64,000 nt of DNA, taken from the NCBI RefSeq assembly GCF_006539945.1, contig NZ_BJNZ01000009.1:93738-157737 (forward strand), given 5' to 3'. The notes under the pieces were generated by a model. It ran no database searches, had not been told where the DNA came from, and saw only the letters and a list, made by a program, of their open reading frames with translations. The first letter of the stretch is position 1. Each line of letters starts with the position of its first letter. Below are positions 26,227 to 35,888 of the stretch, piece by piece. Source of the stretch: Cellulosimicrobium cellulans (lineage in GTDB: Bacteria > Actinomycetota > Actinomycetes > Actinomycetales > Cellulomonadaceae). The translations under genes and the position numbers were made by a program.

Positions 26227-27729
26227 TCAGGCGTTCCCCGCGAGCAGGCGGTCCACGGCGGCGAGCGGGATGGGCTCCCAGTCCGGCCGGTTGCGCGACT
26301 CGTACACGACCTCGTAGAGCGCCTTGTCGAGCGTGAGCGCCCGCACGAGCACCTCGGACGTCGCGCGGTCGACGCCGGCCGTGTCCGCCCGGCCGTAGGC
26401 GTCGAGGAACGCGGTGCGTGCCTGGACGGCCCACGCGGCGTCGCGCGCGCGCCCGACGGCGGCGGCGTAGTCGAACGACCGCACGATCCCGGCCACGTCG
26501 CGCAGCGCGAGGTCAGGGCGCGTGCGCTCCGCGACGGGCCGCAGGGGCTCGCCCTCGAAGTCGAGCACCTTCCAGCCGAACCGGCGCGCGTGCAGCACCT
26601 GACCCAGGTGCAGGTCGCCGTGGACGGTCTGGAGACGGGGGAGCGCGTCGGGGACGCGCGTGACGCTCGCGAGCCGGGCGGACGTGCGGTCCCAGAAGGC
26701 GGTGACGTCCGCCGCGCGCCGCCCGAGCGCGTTGGAGGACGCGACGGCCTCGTCCGCGCGCCGTCGCAGGTCCGCGACGAGCCAGCGCGCGTCGACGGGC
26801 GAGCCGACGCCGAACGCGCGGCGGAGCGCGCCGTGCAGGTCGGCGAGCACGCGTCCCAGGTCGGCGGCGAGGTCGGCGAACGAGGCGTCCTGCCCCGCGT
26901 AGGAGCAGGCGAGGTCGAAGCCGTCGCGCGCGCCCTCGACGAACTCGCTGAGGACCGCCAGGTGCGCGGAGCGGGGCGCCTCCGCGCCCGGGTCGACGGC
27001 GGCCGGGTCGTCCGCCGCGTCCCACCGCACCTCGAGCCACGCGAGCGGTCGGGGCACCCCGGCCCAGCCCTGGGCCGCCAGAGCGCGGGGGATGGTGACG
27101 TCGGGGTTGGGTCCGATCGCGATGGCGCGCAGGATTTTGAGCATGCTCCCGCCGGCGACCCGCGGCAGGAGCACCGAGCTGTTCGACTGCTCGACGCTCA
27201 ACGCGCGTCCACCGGTGAGGTCGGTGGCGGCGTCGGGGCCTCCGCCGCGGGGACTCGCCCCGTCCGGTCCTGTGCCGCGGCTCTCCCACTCCGCCACGGC
27301 CAGGAGGGCCGCCCAGCACGCGGGGTGCGCGGCGCCGTCGTGCACGACCCATGCGGCGTCGTCGGCGCCGCCCGGGGCGAGCGTCCCGATCGGCGCCGCC
27401 CCGTCCGGGGCCGCGCCGGCCGGCGGGGTCGCCGGCTCGAGCACGAGGGGCACCTGCACGACGAGGTCCACGTCCTCCCCGACGAGCCGCAGCAGGTGGA
27501 GCTCGACCCGCGTCCCCGGCCACGCGCCGTCGGGCCGACCGGGCGCCGCCGCGGACGCCGGGACGTCGAGTGCGAAGGACAACCACGGCACGTGGCGCAC
27601 GGCGACCCCCTTCACGGGGTACCACCGCCGCGCGGGCAGCCAGGCGTCCAAGAGCTCCATGAGCTCTGTCGAGGGCGGGTCCGTCCGCCGTACCGTCACA
27701 CGTGCCTCCCAGGTCCAGGTCGCCTTCAT
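26227..27729 (-). CDS. mak: Maltokinase
   Basis: A 500-residue cytoplasmic kinase that phosphorylates maltose to maltose 1-phosphate, the GlgE donor. The N-terminal WLPARRWYPVKG motif and a kinase core with VHGDLHLGQVLHARRFGWKVLDFEGEP are diagnostic of actinobacterial Mak/Pep2. The C-terminus has DKALYEVVYESRNRPDWEPIPL, also typical. The start is uncertain: ATG at 27729 is used, but GTG at 27759 or ATG codons nearer the conserved WLPARRWYP are possible, and none has a clear ribosome-binding site. It follows treS with a gap of about 55 bp. Confidence 0.93.
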   Translation of the reverse strand: MKATWTWEARVTVRRTDPPSTELMELLDAWLPARRWYPVKGVAVRHVPWLSFALDVPASAAAPGRPDGAWPGTRVELHLLRLVGEDVDLVVQVPLVLEPATPPAGAAPDGAAPIGTLAPGGADDAAWVVHDGAAHPACWAALLAVAEWESRGTGPDGASPRGGGPDAATDLTGGRALSVEQSNSSVLLPRVAGGSMLKILRAIAIGPNPDVTIPRALAAQGWAGVPRPLAWLEVRWDAADDPAAVDPGAEAPRSAHLAVLSEFVEGARDGFDLACSYAGQDASFADLAADLGRVLADLHGALRRAFGVGSPVDARWLVADLRRRADEAVASSNALGRRAADVTAFWDRTSARLASVTRVPDALPRLQTVHGDLHLGQVLHARRFGWKVLDFEGEPLRPVAERTRPDLALRDVAGIVRSFDYAAAVGRARDAAWAVQARTAFLDAYGRADTAGVDRATSEVLVRALTLDKALYEVVYESRNRPDWEPIPLAAVDRLLAGNA

Positions 27730-27783
27730 GCCATCACGCGAGCGTCGAACACGCCGCACGAGGGTGGGAGGGGACGGACCCGG

Positions 27784-29580
27784 TCAGGCGCCGGCGTGTC
27801 CGACGACGAGCCAGTAGAAGTCGCGCGACCCCCACGTCATGACGACGCGCTCGTCGTCGCCGACGGCCGGGAAGTGCGCGCCGCCGAACACGTCGGTGAG
27901 CGTCGCCCCGGCGTGGCCGGGCAGGTGCACCGCGGCCGATCGCGCGGTCGCGGACAGGTTTGCGACGCACAGGATCGTCTCGCTCGGCGTGCGACGCAGG
28001 AACGCGAGGATCGACTCGTTGTCGCACTCGAGCGCGACGAAGTCGCCCGTGCCGAACGCCTTGTGCCGCCGCCGGACCTTGAGCATCCCGTGCACCCAGT
28101 GCAGCAGGGACGTCGACTGCTCGAGCTGCGCCTCGACGTTGACGTAGCCGTAGTGGTGCACGAGCGACTGCACGAGCGGCAGGTACACCTTGCCGGGGTC
28201 GGCGGTCGAGAACCCGGCGTTGCGGTCCGGCGTCCACTGCATGGGCGTGCGGACGGCGTCGCGATCGGGCAGCCAGATGTTGTCGCCCATCCCGATCTCG
28301 TCGCCGTAGTACAGGCACGGGCTGCCCGGCAGGGAGAGCAGGAGCGCGTGCGCGAGCTCGACCTCCTTGCGCGAGTTGTCGAGCAGCGGCGCGAGCCGAC
28401 GGCGGATGCCGACGTTCGCGCGCATGCGCGGGTCGGGCGCGTACCACCCGTACATGGAGGCACGCTCCTCGGTGGAGACCATCTCGAGCGTGAGCTCGTC
28501 GTGGTTGCGCAGGAACGTGCTCCACTGGGCGCCGGCCGGGATGTCGGGCGTGTCGGCGAGGATCTCGAGGACCTGGTTGGCGCGCTGGTCCCGTATCGCG
28601 TAGTAGATGCGGGGCATCACGGGGAAGTGGAAGCACATGTGGCACTCGGGCTCGTCCTCGGTGCCGAAGTAGTCCACGACCTCGCGCGGCCACTGGTTCG
28701 CCTCGGCGAGCAGGATGCGCCCGGGGAACTCGGCGTCGACCATGCGCCGCACGCGCCGCAGGAACTCGTGCGTCTGCGGCAGGTTCTCGCAGTTGGTGCC
28801 CTCGGCCTCGTAGAGGTAGGGCACCGCGTCGAGCCGGAACCCGTCGACGCCCATCTGGAGCCAGAACCGCGCGACGTCGAGCATCGCGTCCGCGACGCGC
28901 GGGTTCTCGAAGTTGAGGTCGGGCTGGTGGGAGAAGAACCGGTGCCAGAAGAACTGGCGGCGCACGGGGTCGAACGTCCAGTTGGACGTCTCGGTGTCGA
29001 CGAAGATGATGCGCGCGTCCTGGTAGCGCGTGTCGTCGTCGCTCCACACGTAGAAGTCGCCGTACGGGCCCTCGGGGTCGGCGCGCGACGCCTGGAACCA
29101 CGGGTGCTGGTCGCTCGTGTGGTTCATGACGAGGTCGATGACGACGCGCATGCCTCGCGCGTGCGCCTCGCTCACGAGCTCCGCGAAGTCGGACGTCGAG
29201 CCGTACTGCGGCGCGATCGCCGTGTAGTCGGAGACGTCGTAGCCGCCGTCGCGCAGGGGGGACGGGTAGAACGGCGGCAGCCACAGCGCGTCGATCCCGA
29301 GCCACTGGAGGTAGTCGAGGCGGTCGATGAGGCCGCGCAGGTCGCCCGTCCCGCTGCCGTCGGAGTCGGAGAACGCGCGGACGATCACCTCGTAGAACAC
29401 GGCCGTGCGGTACCAGTCCGGGTCGTCCGACAGGCCGGGGCGCGCGTCGACGGGCGCGGTCGGCTGGCGGCGCGGCGGGAGTGCCGCGACGGGGACCGGC
29501 GCGGTGATGGGCGGCACGGGGGCGGGGCCGGCGGCGGGACCGCGTACGGGGACCGGTGACGCGTCGCGGGGGAACGTCAT
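27784..29580 (-). CDS. treS: Maltose alpha-D-glucosyltransferase (trehalose synthase)
   Basis: A 598-residue GH13 enzyme that interconverts trehalose and maltose. A Pro-rich N-terminal 45 residues precede the family start ([26 protein letters not shown]). The barrel has [17 protein letters not shown], the nucleophile region [12 protein letters not shown], acid/base [10 protein letters not shown] and [11 protein letters not shown]. It has no fused maltokinase domain; that enzyme is the next gene. The start overlaps the glgE stop by four bases. Together treS, mak and glgE form the trehalose-to-alpha-glucan route. Confidence 0.96.
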   Translation of the reverse strand: MTFPRDASPVPVRGPAAGPAPVPPITAPVPVAALPPRRQPTAPVDARPGLSDDPDWYRTAVFYEVIVRAFSDSDGSGTGDLRGLIDRLDYLQWLGIDALWLPPFYPSPLRDGGYDVSDYTAIAPQYGSTSDFAELVSEAHARGMRVVIDLVMNHTSDQHPWFQASRADPEGPYGDFYVWSDDDTRYQDARIIFVDTETSNWTFDPVRRQFFWHRFFSHQPDLNFENPRVADAMLDVARFWLQMGVDGFRLDAVPYLYEAEGTNCENLPQTHEFLRRVRRMVDAEFPGRILLAEANQWPREVVDYFGTEDEPECHMCFHFPVMPRIYYAIRDQRANQVLEILADTPDIPAGAQWSTFLRNHDELTLEMVSTEERASMYGWYAPDPRMRANVGIRRRLAPLLDNSRKEVELAHALLLSLPGSPCLYYGDEIGMGDNIWLPDRDAVRTPMQWTPDRNAGFSTADPGKVYLPLVQSLVHHYGYVNVEAQLEQSTSLLHWVHGMLKVRRRHKAFGTGDFVALECDNESILAFLRRTPSETILCVANLSATARSAAVHLPGHAGATLTDVFGGAHFPAVGDDERVVMTWGSRDFYWLVVGHAGA

Positions 29581-31682
29581 GCGGGCCTCACGTGCACCAC
29601 GTGCGCGACCTGGCGCATCGGCTCGAGCCGCACGTAGACGTCCTGGCCCCAGCCGTAGCTCTCGCCGGAGAGCTCGTCGTGCGCGACGAACGACGGCGCC
29701 CACGGGTCCTGGCCGTCCGCGAGCGGTGGCAGCCCGAGGGCCGCGAGGTCGAGGTGCACGTTCGACTCCTGCGGGGAGTGGGGGTCGAGGTTCACGACGA
29801 CGACGACGGTGTCCGCCTCGCCCGTCGGGGAGTGCTCGGCGGGCAGGTGCCGCGAGAAGGCGAGGACCTGGTCGTTCGTCGTCGGGTGGACGGTGAGGTT
29901 GCGGAGCTGGCGCAGCGCGGGGTGGTCGCGACGGACCTCGTTGAGCCGCGTGAGCAGCGTCGAGATCCCGATCTCCTCGGCGAGCGCCCAGTCGCGCGGC
30001 TTGTACTCGTACTTCTCGTTGTCGATCTGCTCCTCGACGCCCGGGCGCGGCACGTTCTCCACGAGCTCGTAGCCGGAGTAGATCCCCCACGTGGGCGACC
30101 CGGTCGCGGCGAGCACCGCGCGCACCGCGAAACCGGCCACGCCGCCGTGCTGGAGGTACGGCGGGAGGATGTCGTGCGTCGTCGGCCAGAAGCTCGGCCG
30201 CATGTACGCGCCCGCCTCGCCCGAGACCTCCTCGAGGTACTCGGCGAGCTCGTCGCGCGTGTTGCGCCACGTGAAGTACGTGTACGACTGGTGGAACCCG
30301 ATGCGTGCGAGCGTGTGCATCATCGCGGGCTTGGTGAACGCCTCCGAGAGGAACACGACCTCGGGGTTCGTCGCGCGCACCTCGGCGAGCAGCCACTCCC
30401 AGAAGTCGAGCGGCTTGGTGTGCGGGTTGTCGACGCGGAACGCCGTGACGCCCCGGTCGATCCACACGCGCACGACGCGCAGCACCTCGGCGTAGATGCC
30501 CTCGGGGTCGTTGTCGAAGTTGAGCGGGTAGATGTCCTGGTACTTCTTGGGCGGGTTCTCCGCGTACGCGATCGAGCCGTCGGCGCGCGTCGTGAACCAC
30601 TCGGGGTGCTCGGCGACCCAGGGGTGGTCGGGCGAGCACTGGAGCGCGAGGTCGATCGCGACCTCCAGACCGTGGCGCCGGGCCTCCTTGACGAACGCGC
30701 GGAACGTGCGGTCGCTCCCGAGCTCGGGGTGGATCGCGTCGTGGCCGCCGTCCTTCGAGCCGATCGCGTACGGGCTGCCGGGGTCGCCCGGGAGCGCGGT
30801 GAGCGAGTTGTTGCGGCCCTTGCGGTGGGTCGTGCCGATGGGGTGCACGGGCGTGAGGTAGACGACGTCGAAGCCCATCGCGGCGATCGCCGGCAGGCGG
30901 CGGGCCGCGGCCGTGAACGTCCCGGAGCGCCAGCGCCCGTCCTTGAGCCGGCGCGCGCCCTCCGAGCGGGGGAACATCTCGTACCACGCGCCGGCGAGCG
31001 CCAGCGGGCGCTCGACGCGCAGGTCGTACGTGGCCGACGCCGTCACGTGGTCGCGCAGGGGCGCGCGGTCGAGGACGTCGCGCACCTCGGGCGACGTCGC
31101 GGCGGCGAGGCGGGCCTGCGCGGGGCGGCTCGCGTCGGCGAGCGCGGCGGCCGCGTCGGCGAGCGTGCGCGCGTCCTCGGGGGAGCGGGTGCCCGGGGTG
31201 CCGTCCGTGCCCGGGAGGGGGACGGCGTCGACGAGGACGCGGTCGAAGAGGCGTACCCCCTCGGCGAGCATGAGGTCGACGTCGACGCCCGCGGCGATCT
31301 TCACGGCTGCGTCGTGCGCCCACGTGCCGTACGGGTCGCTCCACGCCTCGACGCGCAGCGACCAGTCGCCGACCGCGTCGGGGTGCAGCGTGGCGCGGAA
31401 CCGGTCGAGGCCGGGCGCGACGTCCACCATGCGCGCGGTGCGCTCGGCCCCGTCGGGGGCGACGAGGACGGCGGTCGCGGCGACGGCGTCGTGCCCCTCG
31501 CGGAAGACGGTCGCCTCGACCGGCACCATCTCGCCGACGACGGCCTTCGCGGGCCAGCGGCCGCCCTCGACGACGGGGGCCACGTCGAGCACGGGGATGC
31601 GGCCGATCGGGGTGGACGGGGCAGGACGGGGGGTGGTCGCGGGGGTGCGGTGCGGCGCGGGGGCCGGAGAGGTCGACGTCAC
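29577..31682 (-). CDS. glgE: Alpha-1,4-glucan:maltose-1-phosphate maltosyltransferase
   Basis: A 701-residue GH13_3 enzyme that extends alpha-glucan with maltosyl units from maltose 1-phosphate. Seen in order: an N-terminal beta domain ([25 protein letters not shown]), the YEMFPRSEG segment, [17 protein letters not shown], nucleophile Asp in [11 protein letters not shown], acid/base Glu in FLSEAFTKP, and a C-terminal beta domain. The GTG at 31682 is preferred; GTG at 31688 is equally possible, and no Shine-Dalgarno is visible. It is the first gene of glgE-treS-mak and diverges from glgP. Confidence 0.96.
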   Translation of the reverse strand: MTSTSPAPAPHRTPATTPRPAPSTPIGRIPVLDVAPVVEGGRWPAKAVVGEMVPVEATVFREGHDAVAATAVLVAPDGAERTARMVDVAPGLDRFRATLHPDAVGDWSLRVEAWSDPYGTWAHDAAVKIAAGVDVDLMLAEGVRLFDRVLVDAVPLPGTDGTPGTRSPEDARTLADAAAALADASRPAQARLAAATSPEVRDVLDRAPLRDHVTASATYDLRVERPLALAGAWYEMFPRSEGARRLKDGRWRSGTFTAAARRLPAIAAMGFDVVYLTPVHPIGTTHRKGRNNSLTALPGDPGSPYAIGSKDGGHDAIHPELGSDRTFRAFVKEARRHGLEVAIDLALQCSPDHPWVAEHPEWFTTRADGSIAYAENPPKKYQDIYPLNFDNDPEGIYAEVLRVVRVWIDRGVTAFRVDNPHTKPLDFWEWLLAEVRATNPEVVFLSEAFTKPAMMHTLARIGFHQSYTYFTWRNTRDELAEYLEEVSGEAGAYMRPSFWPTTHDILPPYLQHGGVAGFAVRAVLAATGSPTWGIYSGYELVENVPRPGVEEQIDNEKYEYKPRDWALAEEIGISTLLTRLNEVRRDHPALRQLRNLTVHPTTNDQVLAFSRHLPAEHSPTGEADTVVVVVNLDPHSPQESNVHLDLAALGLPPLADGQDPWAPSFVAHDELSGESYGWGQDVYVRLEPMRQVAHVVHVRPA

Positions 31683-31840
31683 ACGCACAACGTATCGAGG
31701 CCCGTGGGGGGCGGGCACCTGGGAGCGGGGTCGGCGCGCCGCGCGTCCGTGCCCACGGGCGGCGCCGCGCGCGGGTGAAACTTCATGCAAGCGTTACGTA
31801 CGGATGGCGGCGCGAGGGTGTGCAGCGGCCCGCGCCCCCG

Positions 31841-31846
31841 TAGTCT
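31841..31846 (+). promoter_or_regulatory. -10 element (TAGTCT) of a probable leaderless glgP promoter
   Basis: TAGTCT is followed by 7 nt and the GTG at 31854, with no ribosome-binding site. Confidence 0.5.
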
Positions 31847-31853
31847 CGTCCCC

Positions 31854-34457
31854 GTGAGAGCGATCCGACGGTTCACCGTCCGCACCCTGCTGCCCGCCGA
31901 GCTGCGCGACCTGGACGAGCTGGCCCACAACCTGCGCTGGTCCTGGCACGCCCCGACCCGCGACCTGTTCGCCGGCATCGACCCCGAGGCGTGGGCGTCG
32001 GCGCACGGCGACCCCGTCGCGCTGCTGGGCGCGCTCGGCCCGGAGCGCCTCGCGGAGCTCGCGGCCGACGGCGCGTTCGTCGAGCGCGTGCGCGCGGCGG
32101 CAGCCGACCTGCGCCACTACCTCGACGACGCGCTGTGGTACCAGCAGCGGGCGGGGGCGGCCGACGAGGAGAGCGGCGCGCTCCCGGCCGCGATCGCGTA
32201 CTTCTCGCCCGAGTTCGGCATCACGTCGGTGCTGCCGCAGTACTCCGGCGGCCTCGGCATCCTCGCGGGCGACCACCTCAAGAGCGCGAGCGACCTCGGC
32301 GTGCCGATCGTCGGCGTCGGGCTCCTGTACGGCGCCGGGTACTTCAAGCAGTCCCTCACGCGCGACGGCTGGCAGGTCGAGACGTACCCGCTCCTCGACC
32401 CGGACGGCCTCCCGCTGACCCTCCTGCGCGACGACGACGGCACCCCCGCGCGGGTGTCCCTCGCCCTCCCGGGCGGGCGCGCGCTGCACGCGCACGTGTG
32501 GGTGGCGGCCGTCGGGCGCGTGCCCCTGCTGCTGCTCGACTCGAACGTGCCCGGCAACGACGAGGCCGCGCGCAAGGTGACCGACCGCCTCTACGGCGGC
32601 GGCGGCGAGCACCGCCTCCAGCAGGAGCTCCTGCTCGGCGTGGGCGGCGTGCGCGCGCTGCGCCTGTGGTCGCGCCTCACGGGCGCCCCGGAGCCGGAGG
32701 TCTACCACACCAACGAGGGCCACGCCGGGTTCCTCGGCGTCGAGCGCATCCGCGAGCTCGTGGAGCAGGGCCTCACGTTCGACGAGGCGCTCGAGGCGGT
32801 GCGCGCCGCGACCGTCTTCACGACCCACACGCCCGTCCCGGCCGGCATCGACCGGTTCGGGCGCGACCTCGTCACGCAGTACTTCGGCGGCGACATGGCC
32901 GTCGACGGGCTCCCGGTCGAGCGCGTCCTCGCGCTCGGCGCGGAGGACTACGACGGCGGCGACCCGACCGTCTTCAACATGGCCGTCATGGGCCTGCGCC
33001 TGGGCGGCCGCGCCAACGGCGTCTCGCTGCTGCACGGCGAGGTCTCGCGCGGCATGTTCGAAGGGCTGTGGCCGGGCTTCGACGCGCGCGAGGTCCCCAT
33101 CACGTCCGTGACGAACGGCGTGCACTCGCCCACGTGGGTGGACCCGGTGTTCGCGGCTCTCGAGGCCGACCGGCTCGGGCTCGACGAGCTCACGGCCGAC
33201 GCCGCGTCGTCAGGCTGGCTGCGCGGTGCCGGGGACGGCGGCGTGAGCGACGGCGAGCTGTGGGCGGTCCGCCGCGAGATGCGCGGTCGCCTCGTCGACG
33301 AGGCACGCCGTCGCGTGCGCAAGTCGTGGCGCGAGCGCGGCGCGACCCCGGCCGAGCTCGGCTGGGTCGACGACGTCCTGTCGCCCGACGTCCTCACCAT
33401 CGGGTTCGCGCGCCGCGTGCCCACCTACAAGCGGCTCACGCTCATGCTGCGCGACCCCGAGCGGCTCAAGGCGCTGCTGCTGCACCCCGAGCGTCCCGTG
33501 CAGCTCGTCGTGGCCGGCAAGTCGCACCCCGCCGACGACCAGGGCAAGCGGCTCATCCAACAGCTCGTGCGCTTCACCGACGACCCCGAGGTGCGCCACC
33601 GCATCGTCTTCCTGCCCAACTACGACATCGCCATGGCGCAGTCGCTCTACCCGGGCTGCGACGTGTGGCTCAACAACCCGCTGCGCCCGCTCGAGGCGTC
33701 CGGGACGTCGGGCATGAAGTCGGCGCTCAACGGCGGTCTCAACCTGTCGATCCTCGACGGGTGGTGGGACGAGTGGTACGACGGCGAGAACGGCTGGGCC
33801 ATCCCGACCGCCGACGGTGTGGAGGACGCCGACCGTCGCGACGACCTCGAGGCCGCGGCGCTCTACGACCTCGTCGAGCAGCAGGTCGCGCCCCGCTTCT
33901 ACGACCGCGACACGGACGGCGTGCCCGGCCGATGGCTCCAGATGGTGCGCCACACGCTCGCGACGCTCGGGCCCAAGGTCCAGGCGACGCGGATGGTCGG
34001 CGAGTACGTGACACGCCTGTACGCGCCGGCCGCCGCGGCCGGGCGGACGCTGGCCGCCGACGGGCTCGCTCCGGCGCGCGAGCTCGCGCACTGGAAGGAG
34101 TCCGTGCGGTCCGGGTGGTCGCGAGTACGCGTCGACCACGTCGACTCGTCCGGGATCGGCGAGGTGCCGCAGGTGGGGGACCGGCTCACCGTGCGCGCGT
34201 ACGTGTCGCTCGGCGACCTGCGCCCCGAGGACGTGCAGGTGCAGGTCGTGCACGGCCGCGTGAGCGAGGCCGACGTCATCGAGGAGTTCACCGCCGAGCC
34301 GCTCGCGCTCGCCGAGACGTACGAGGCCGGCCGCTACGCGTTCGCGGGCGACGTCGTGCTCGACGCCTCCGGCCCGTTCGGGTACACGGTGCGCGTCGTC
34401 CCGACGCACACCGGCCTCCCCAGCGTCGCCGAGCTCGGCCTCGTCGCCAACGCCTGA
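31854..34457 (+). CDS. glgP: Alpha-glucan (glycogen/maltodextrin) phosphorylase
   Basis: An 867-residue GT35 enzyme that phosphorolyses alpha-1,4-glucan to glucose 1-phosphate. It is the bacterial type with an N-terminal DUF3417 domain (LPAELRDLDELAHNLRWSWHAPTRDLF), followed by YFSPEFGITSVLPQYSGGLG, the glucan-site HTPVPAGIDRF and the pyridoxal-phosphate Lys622 in GTSGMKSALNG. A short beta domain closes the protein. It is divergent from glgE and so can degrade the polymer that the neighbouring operon builds. The 21-bp repeat array begins 13 bp after its stop codon. Confidence 0.96.
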   Translation: MRAIRRFTVRTLLPAELRDLDELAHNLRWSWHAPTRDLFAGIDPEAWASAHGDPVALLGALGPERLAELAADGAFVERVRAAAADLRHYLDDALWYQQRAGAADEESGALPAAIAYFSPEFGITSVLPQYSGGLGILAGDHLKSASDLGVPIVGVGLLYGAGYFKQSLTRDGWQVETYPLLDPDGLPLTLLRDDDGTPARVSLALPGGRALHAHVWVAAVGRVPLLLLDSNVPGNDEAARKVTDRLYGGGGEHRLQQELLLGVGGVRALRLWSRLTGAPEPEVYHTNEGHAGFLGVERIRELVEQGLTFDEALEAVRAATVFTTHTPVPAGIDRFGRDLVTQYFGGDMAVDGLPVERVLALGAEDYDGGDPTVFNMAVMGLRLGGRANGVSLLHGEVSRGMFEGLWPGFDAREVPITSVTNGVHSPTWVDPVFAALEADRLGLDELTADAASSGWLRGAGDGGVSDGELWAVRREMRGRLVDEARRRVRKSWRERGATPAELGWVDDVLSPDVLTIGFARRVPTYKRLTLMLRDPERLKALLLHPERPVQLVVAGKSHPADDQGKRLIQQLVRFTDDPEVRHRIVFLPNYDIAMAQSLYPGCDVWLNNPLRPLEASGTSGMKSALNGGLNLSILDGWWDEWYDGENGWAIPTADGVEDADRRDDLEAAALYDLVEQQVAPRFYDRDTDGVPGRWLQMVRHTLATLGPKVQATRMVGEYVTRLYAPAAAAGRTLAADGLAPARELAHWKESVRSGWSRVRVDHVDSSGIGEVPQVGDRLTVRAYVSLGDLRPEDVQVQVVHGRVSEADVIEEFTAEPLALAETYEAGRYAFAGDVVLDASGPFGYTVRVVPTHTGLPSVAELGLVANA

Positions 34458-34470
34458 CGCGACGCCCGCC

Positions 34471-34574
34471 GAGGTAGAGGTCTGGTCTCGCGAGGTAGAG
34501 GCCTGGTCACGCGAGGTAGAGGTCTGGTCTCGCGAGGTAGAGGCGTGGTCCGTGAGGTAGAGGCGTCGTCGCGC
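34471..34574 (+). repeat. 21-bp tandem array A (5 units) 3' of glgP
   Basis: The GAGGTAGAG cores begin at 34471, 34492, 34513, 34534 and 34554 (spacing 21, 21, 21, 20). The array is oriented with glgP and is followed directly by a hairpin. Confidence 0.92.
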
Positions 34575-34577
34575 GGC

Positions 34578-34608
34578 GGGAGGGCCCCGTCGTCGGTGGG
34601 GCCCTCCC
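34578..34608 (+). terminator. Terminator downstream of glgP and array A
   Basis: A perfect 11-bp stem (34578-34588 with 34598-34608) with a 9-nt loop. Confidence 0.7.
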
Positions 34609-34732
34609 GTGCTTCGCTGCCGAGATCATGCACGACGGCGGAACGTGGGCGTGGGGACCCGCGCGGCGCATGCTTTTCCACAGATGTCCGGGCGCGCGCC
34701 CACGACGTCTTCGATCCCGGCACGCTGGTCCG

Positions 34733-35782
34733 ATGGACGAGACGACGCAGACCTCCCCGACGGACCTCGGCCCCGTGGCTCGACGCCGCCCGGCGAGCGC
34801 ACCGGCGACCGTGCGGCCGCCCGGTCGCTACACCGCGGACACGACCGGCCCGCGGCATGTCCCCGTGGCCGTGCCGTACGCACGACGGCGGCGTGCCGAG
34901 CTGGCGGCCCGAGCACGGGACGGTGAGCTTGTCCGGGTGCGGCGTGGTGTCTACCTCCCCTCGCCGCACGTCGCGGCCTCTGCGCGGGAGGAGTGGCTGC
35001 TCGGACAGGTCCGCGGGCTCGTCGATCGGCTCAGCACCCCGTTCTGGGTGAGCCACGACACCGCGGCGCTGCTCTGGGGATGCTGGACCTGGCGGCTTCC
35101 GCCGTTCGCGCACCTGACGCAGCTCGGCCACCCGAACGTGGAGCGCGAGCGCGACGCCGTGGTGCGGCGGCACTGGACGGACCTCCCGGTCCGCGATCGC
35201 GCGGAGCTCGACGGCGTCCCCGTGACGAGCCTCGAGCGCACGCTGGTCGACTGTGCACGGTCGCTGCCGCTCGAGCGCAGCCTGGTCGTCGTCGACTCCG
35301 CCTTCCGCATGGGGGCGGACCGACGGCTCGTCGACTCGATCGTCGAGGAGTCGCGGGGAAAGCGTGGGGTCGTGCGCGCCCGCCGCGCCCTGGAGCTCGC
35401 GGACCCGAGGTCCGAGTCGCCGGGGGAGACGCTCGTGCGGCTCGCGGCCGTGCTGGGCGGTCTGCCTGCGCCGACCCCGCAGGTACCGGTCACGACGGCG
35501 CGTGGGACGTACGACGTCGACCTGGCCTGGCTCGACGCCCGGGTGGTGATCGAGTTCGACGGAGCCGTGAAGTACTCCGGCGGGGCGTACGGGGACCCGG
35601 AGGACGTCCGGCGTGCCCAGGACGTCCGCGAGGCAGCGCTCGTGGCCGCGGGCTGGACGGTCGTCCGGTTCACGTGGGAGGACCTGGGCGACCCGGTGGC
35701 GGTCGGGTGCCGGCTCGCGGAGGCCCGCCGCCTCGCTCTGCGCCGTCGTGCCTCTCGCCGACAGTCGTCCTTGCCGAGGTAG
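34733..35782 (+). CDS. AbiEi-like/DUF559-type protein (putative winged helix plus nuclease-like domain)
   Basis: A 349-residue protein. Residues about 40-90 (YARRRRAELAARARDGELVRVRRGVYLPS) resemble the N-terminal DNA-binding domain of AbiEi-type regulators. The C-terminal part (YDVDLAWLDARVVIEFDG, then KYSGG) has the Asp...Glu-x-Asp...Lys arrangement of the Vsr/PD-(D/E)xK-like DUF559 nuclease fold. Such two-domain proteins are numerous in actinobacteria and their function is unknown; no toxin partner is adjacent. The ATG at 34733 is chosen from family length. The last codons and the TAG stop lie within the first unit of array B, so the gene is enclosed by repeat arrays on both sides. Confidence 0.75.
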   Translation: MDETTQTSPTDLGPVARRRPASAPATVRPPGRYTADTTGPRHVPVAVPYARRRRAELAARARDGELVRVRRGVYLPSPHVAASAREEWLLGQVRGLVDRLSTPFWVSHDTAALLWGCWTWRLPPFAHLTQLGHPNVERERDAVVRRHWTDLPVRDRAELDGVPVTSLERTLVDCARSLPLERSLVVVDSAFRMGADRRLVDSIVEESRGKRGVVRARRALELADPRSESPGETLVRLAAVLGGLPAPTPQVPVTTARGTYDVDLAWLDARVVIEFDGAVKYSGGAYGDPEDVRRAQDVREAALVAAGWTVVRFTWEDLGDPVAVGCRLAEARRLALRRRASRRQSSLPR

Positions 35783-35880
35783 AGCCGTGGTCGGCCGAGG
35801 TAGAGCCGTGGTCGGCCGAGGTAGAGCCCTGGTCGTGACCGGGCCTCTACCTCGGCCTACCGGGCCTCTACCTCGGCGGG
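35776..35880. repeat. 21-bp array B: three direct and two inverted units between convergent genes
   Basis: GAGGTAGAG cores start at 35776, 35797 and 35818 on the plus strand. Inverted cores (CTCTACCTC) lie at 35845 and 35866, with a degenerate sixth at 35887 inside the next gene. The two halves are complementary and could form a hairpin. The stop codons of both flanking genes are the TAG within a unit. Confidence 0.92.
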
Positions 35881-35888
35881 CGGCAGCT

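Noticed and set aside
31786..31797. LacI-like site (TGCAAGCGTTAC) between glgE and glgP
   Set aside because: It is not clearly palindromic and does not match the three mannan operators. One isolated partial match is too weak to call.
35776..35838. Open frame through the arrays encoding a heptapeptide repeat (EVEPWSA)
   Set aside because: Because 21 is a multiple of three, five of six frames stay open in any such array. No start or ribosome-binding site supports translation, and arrays occur in both orientations between genes.
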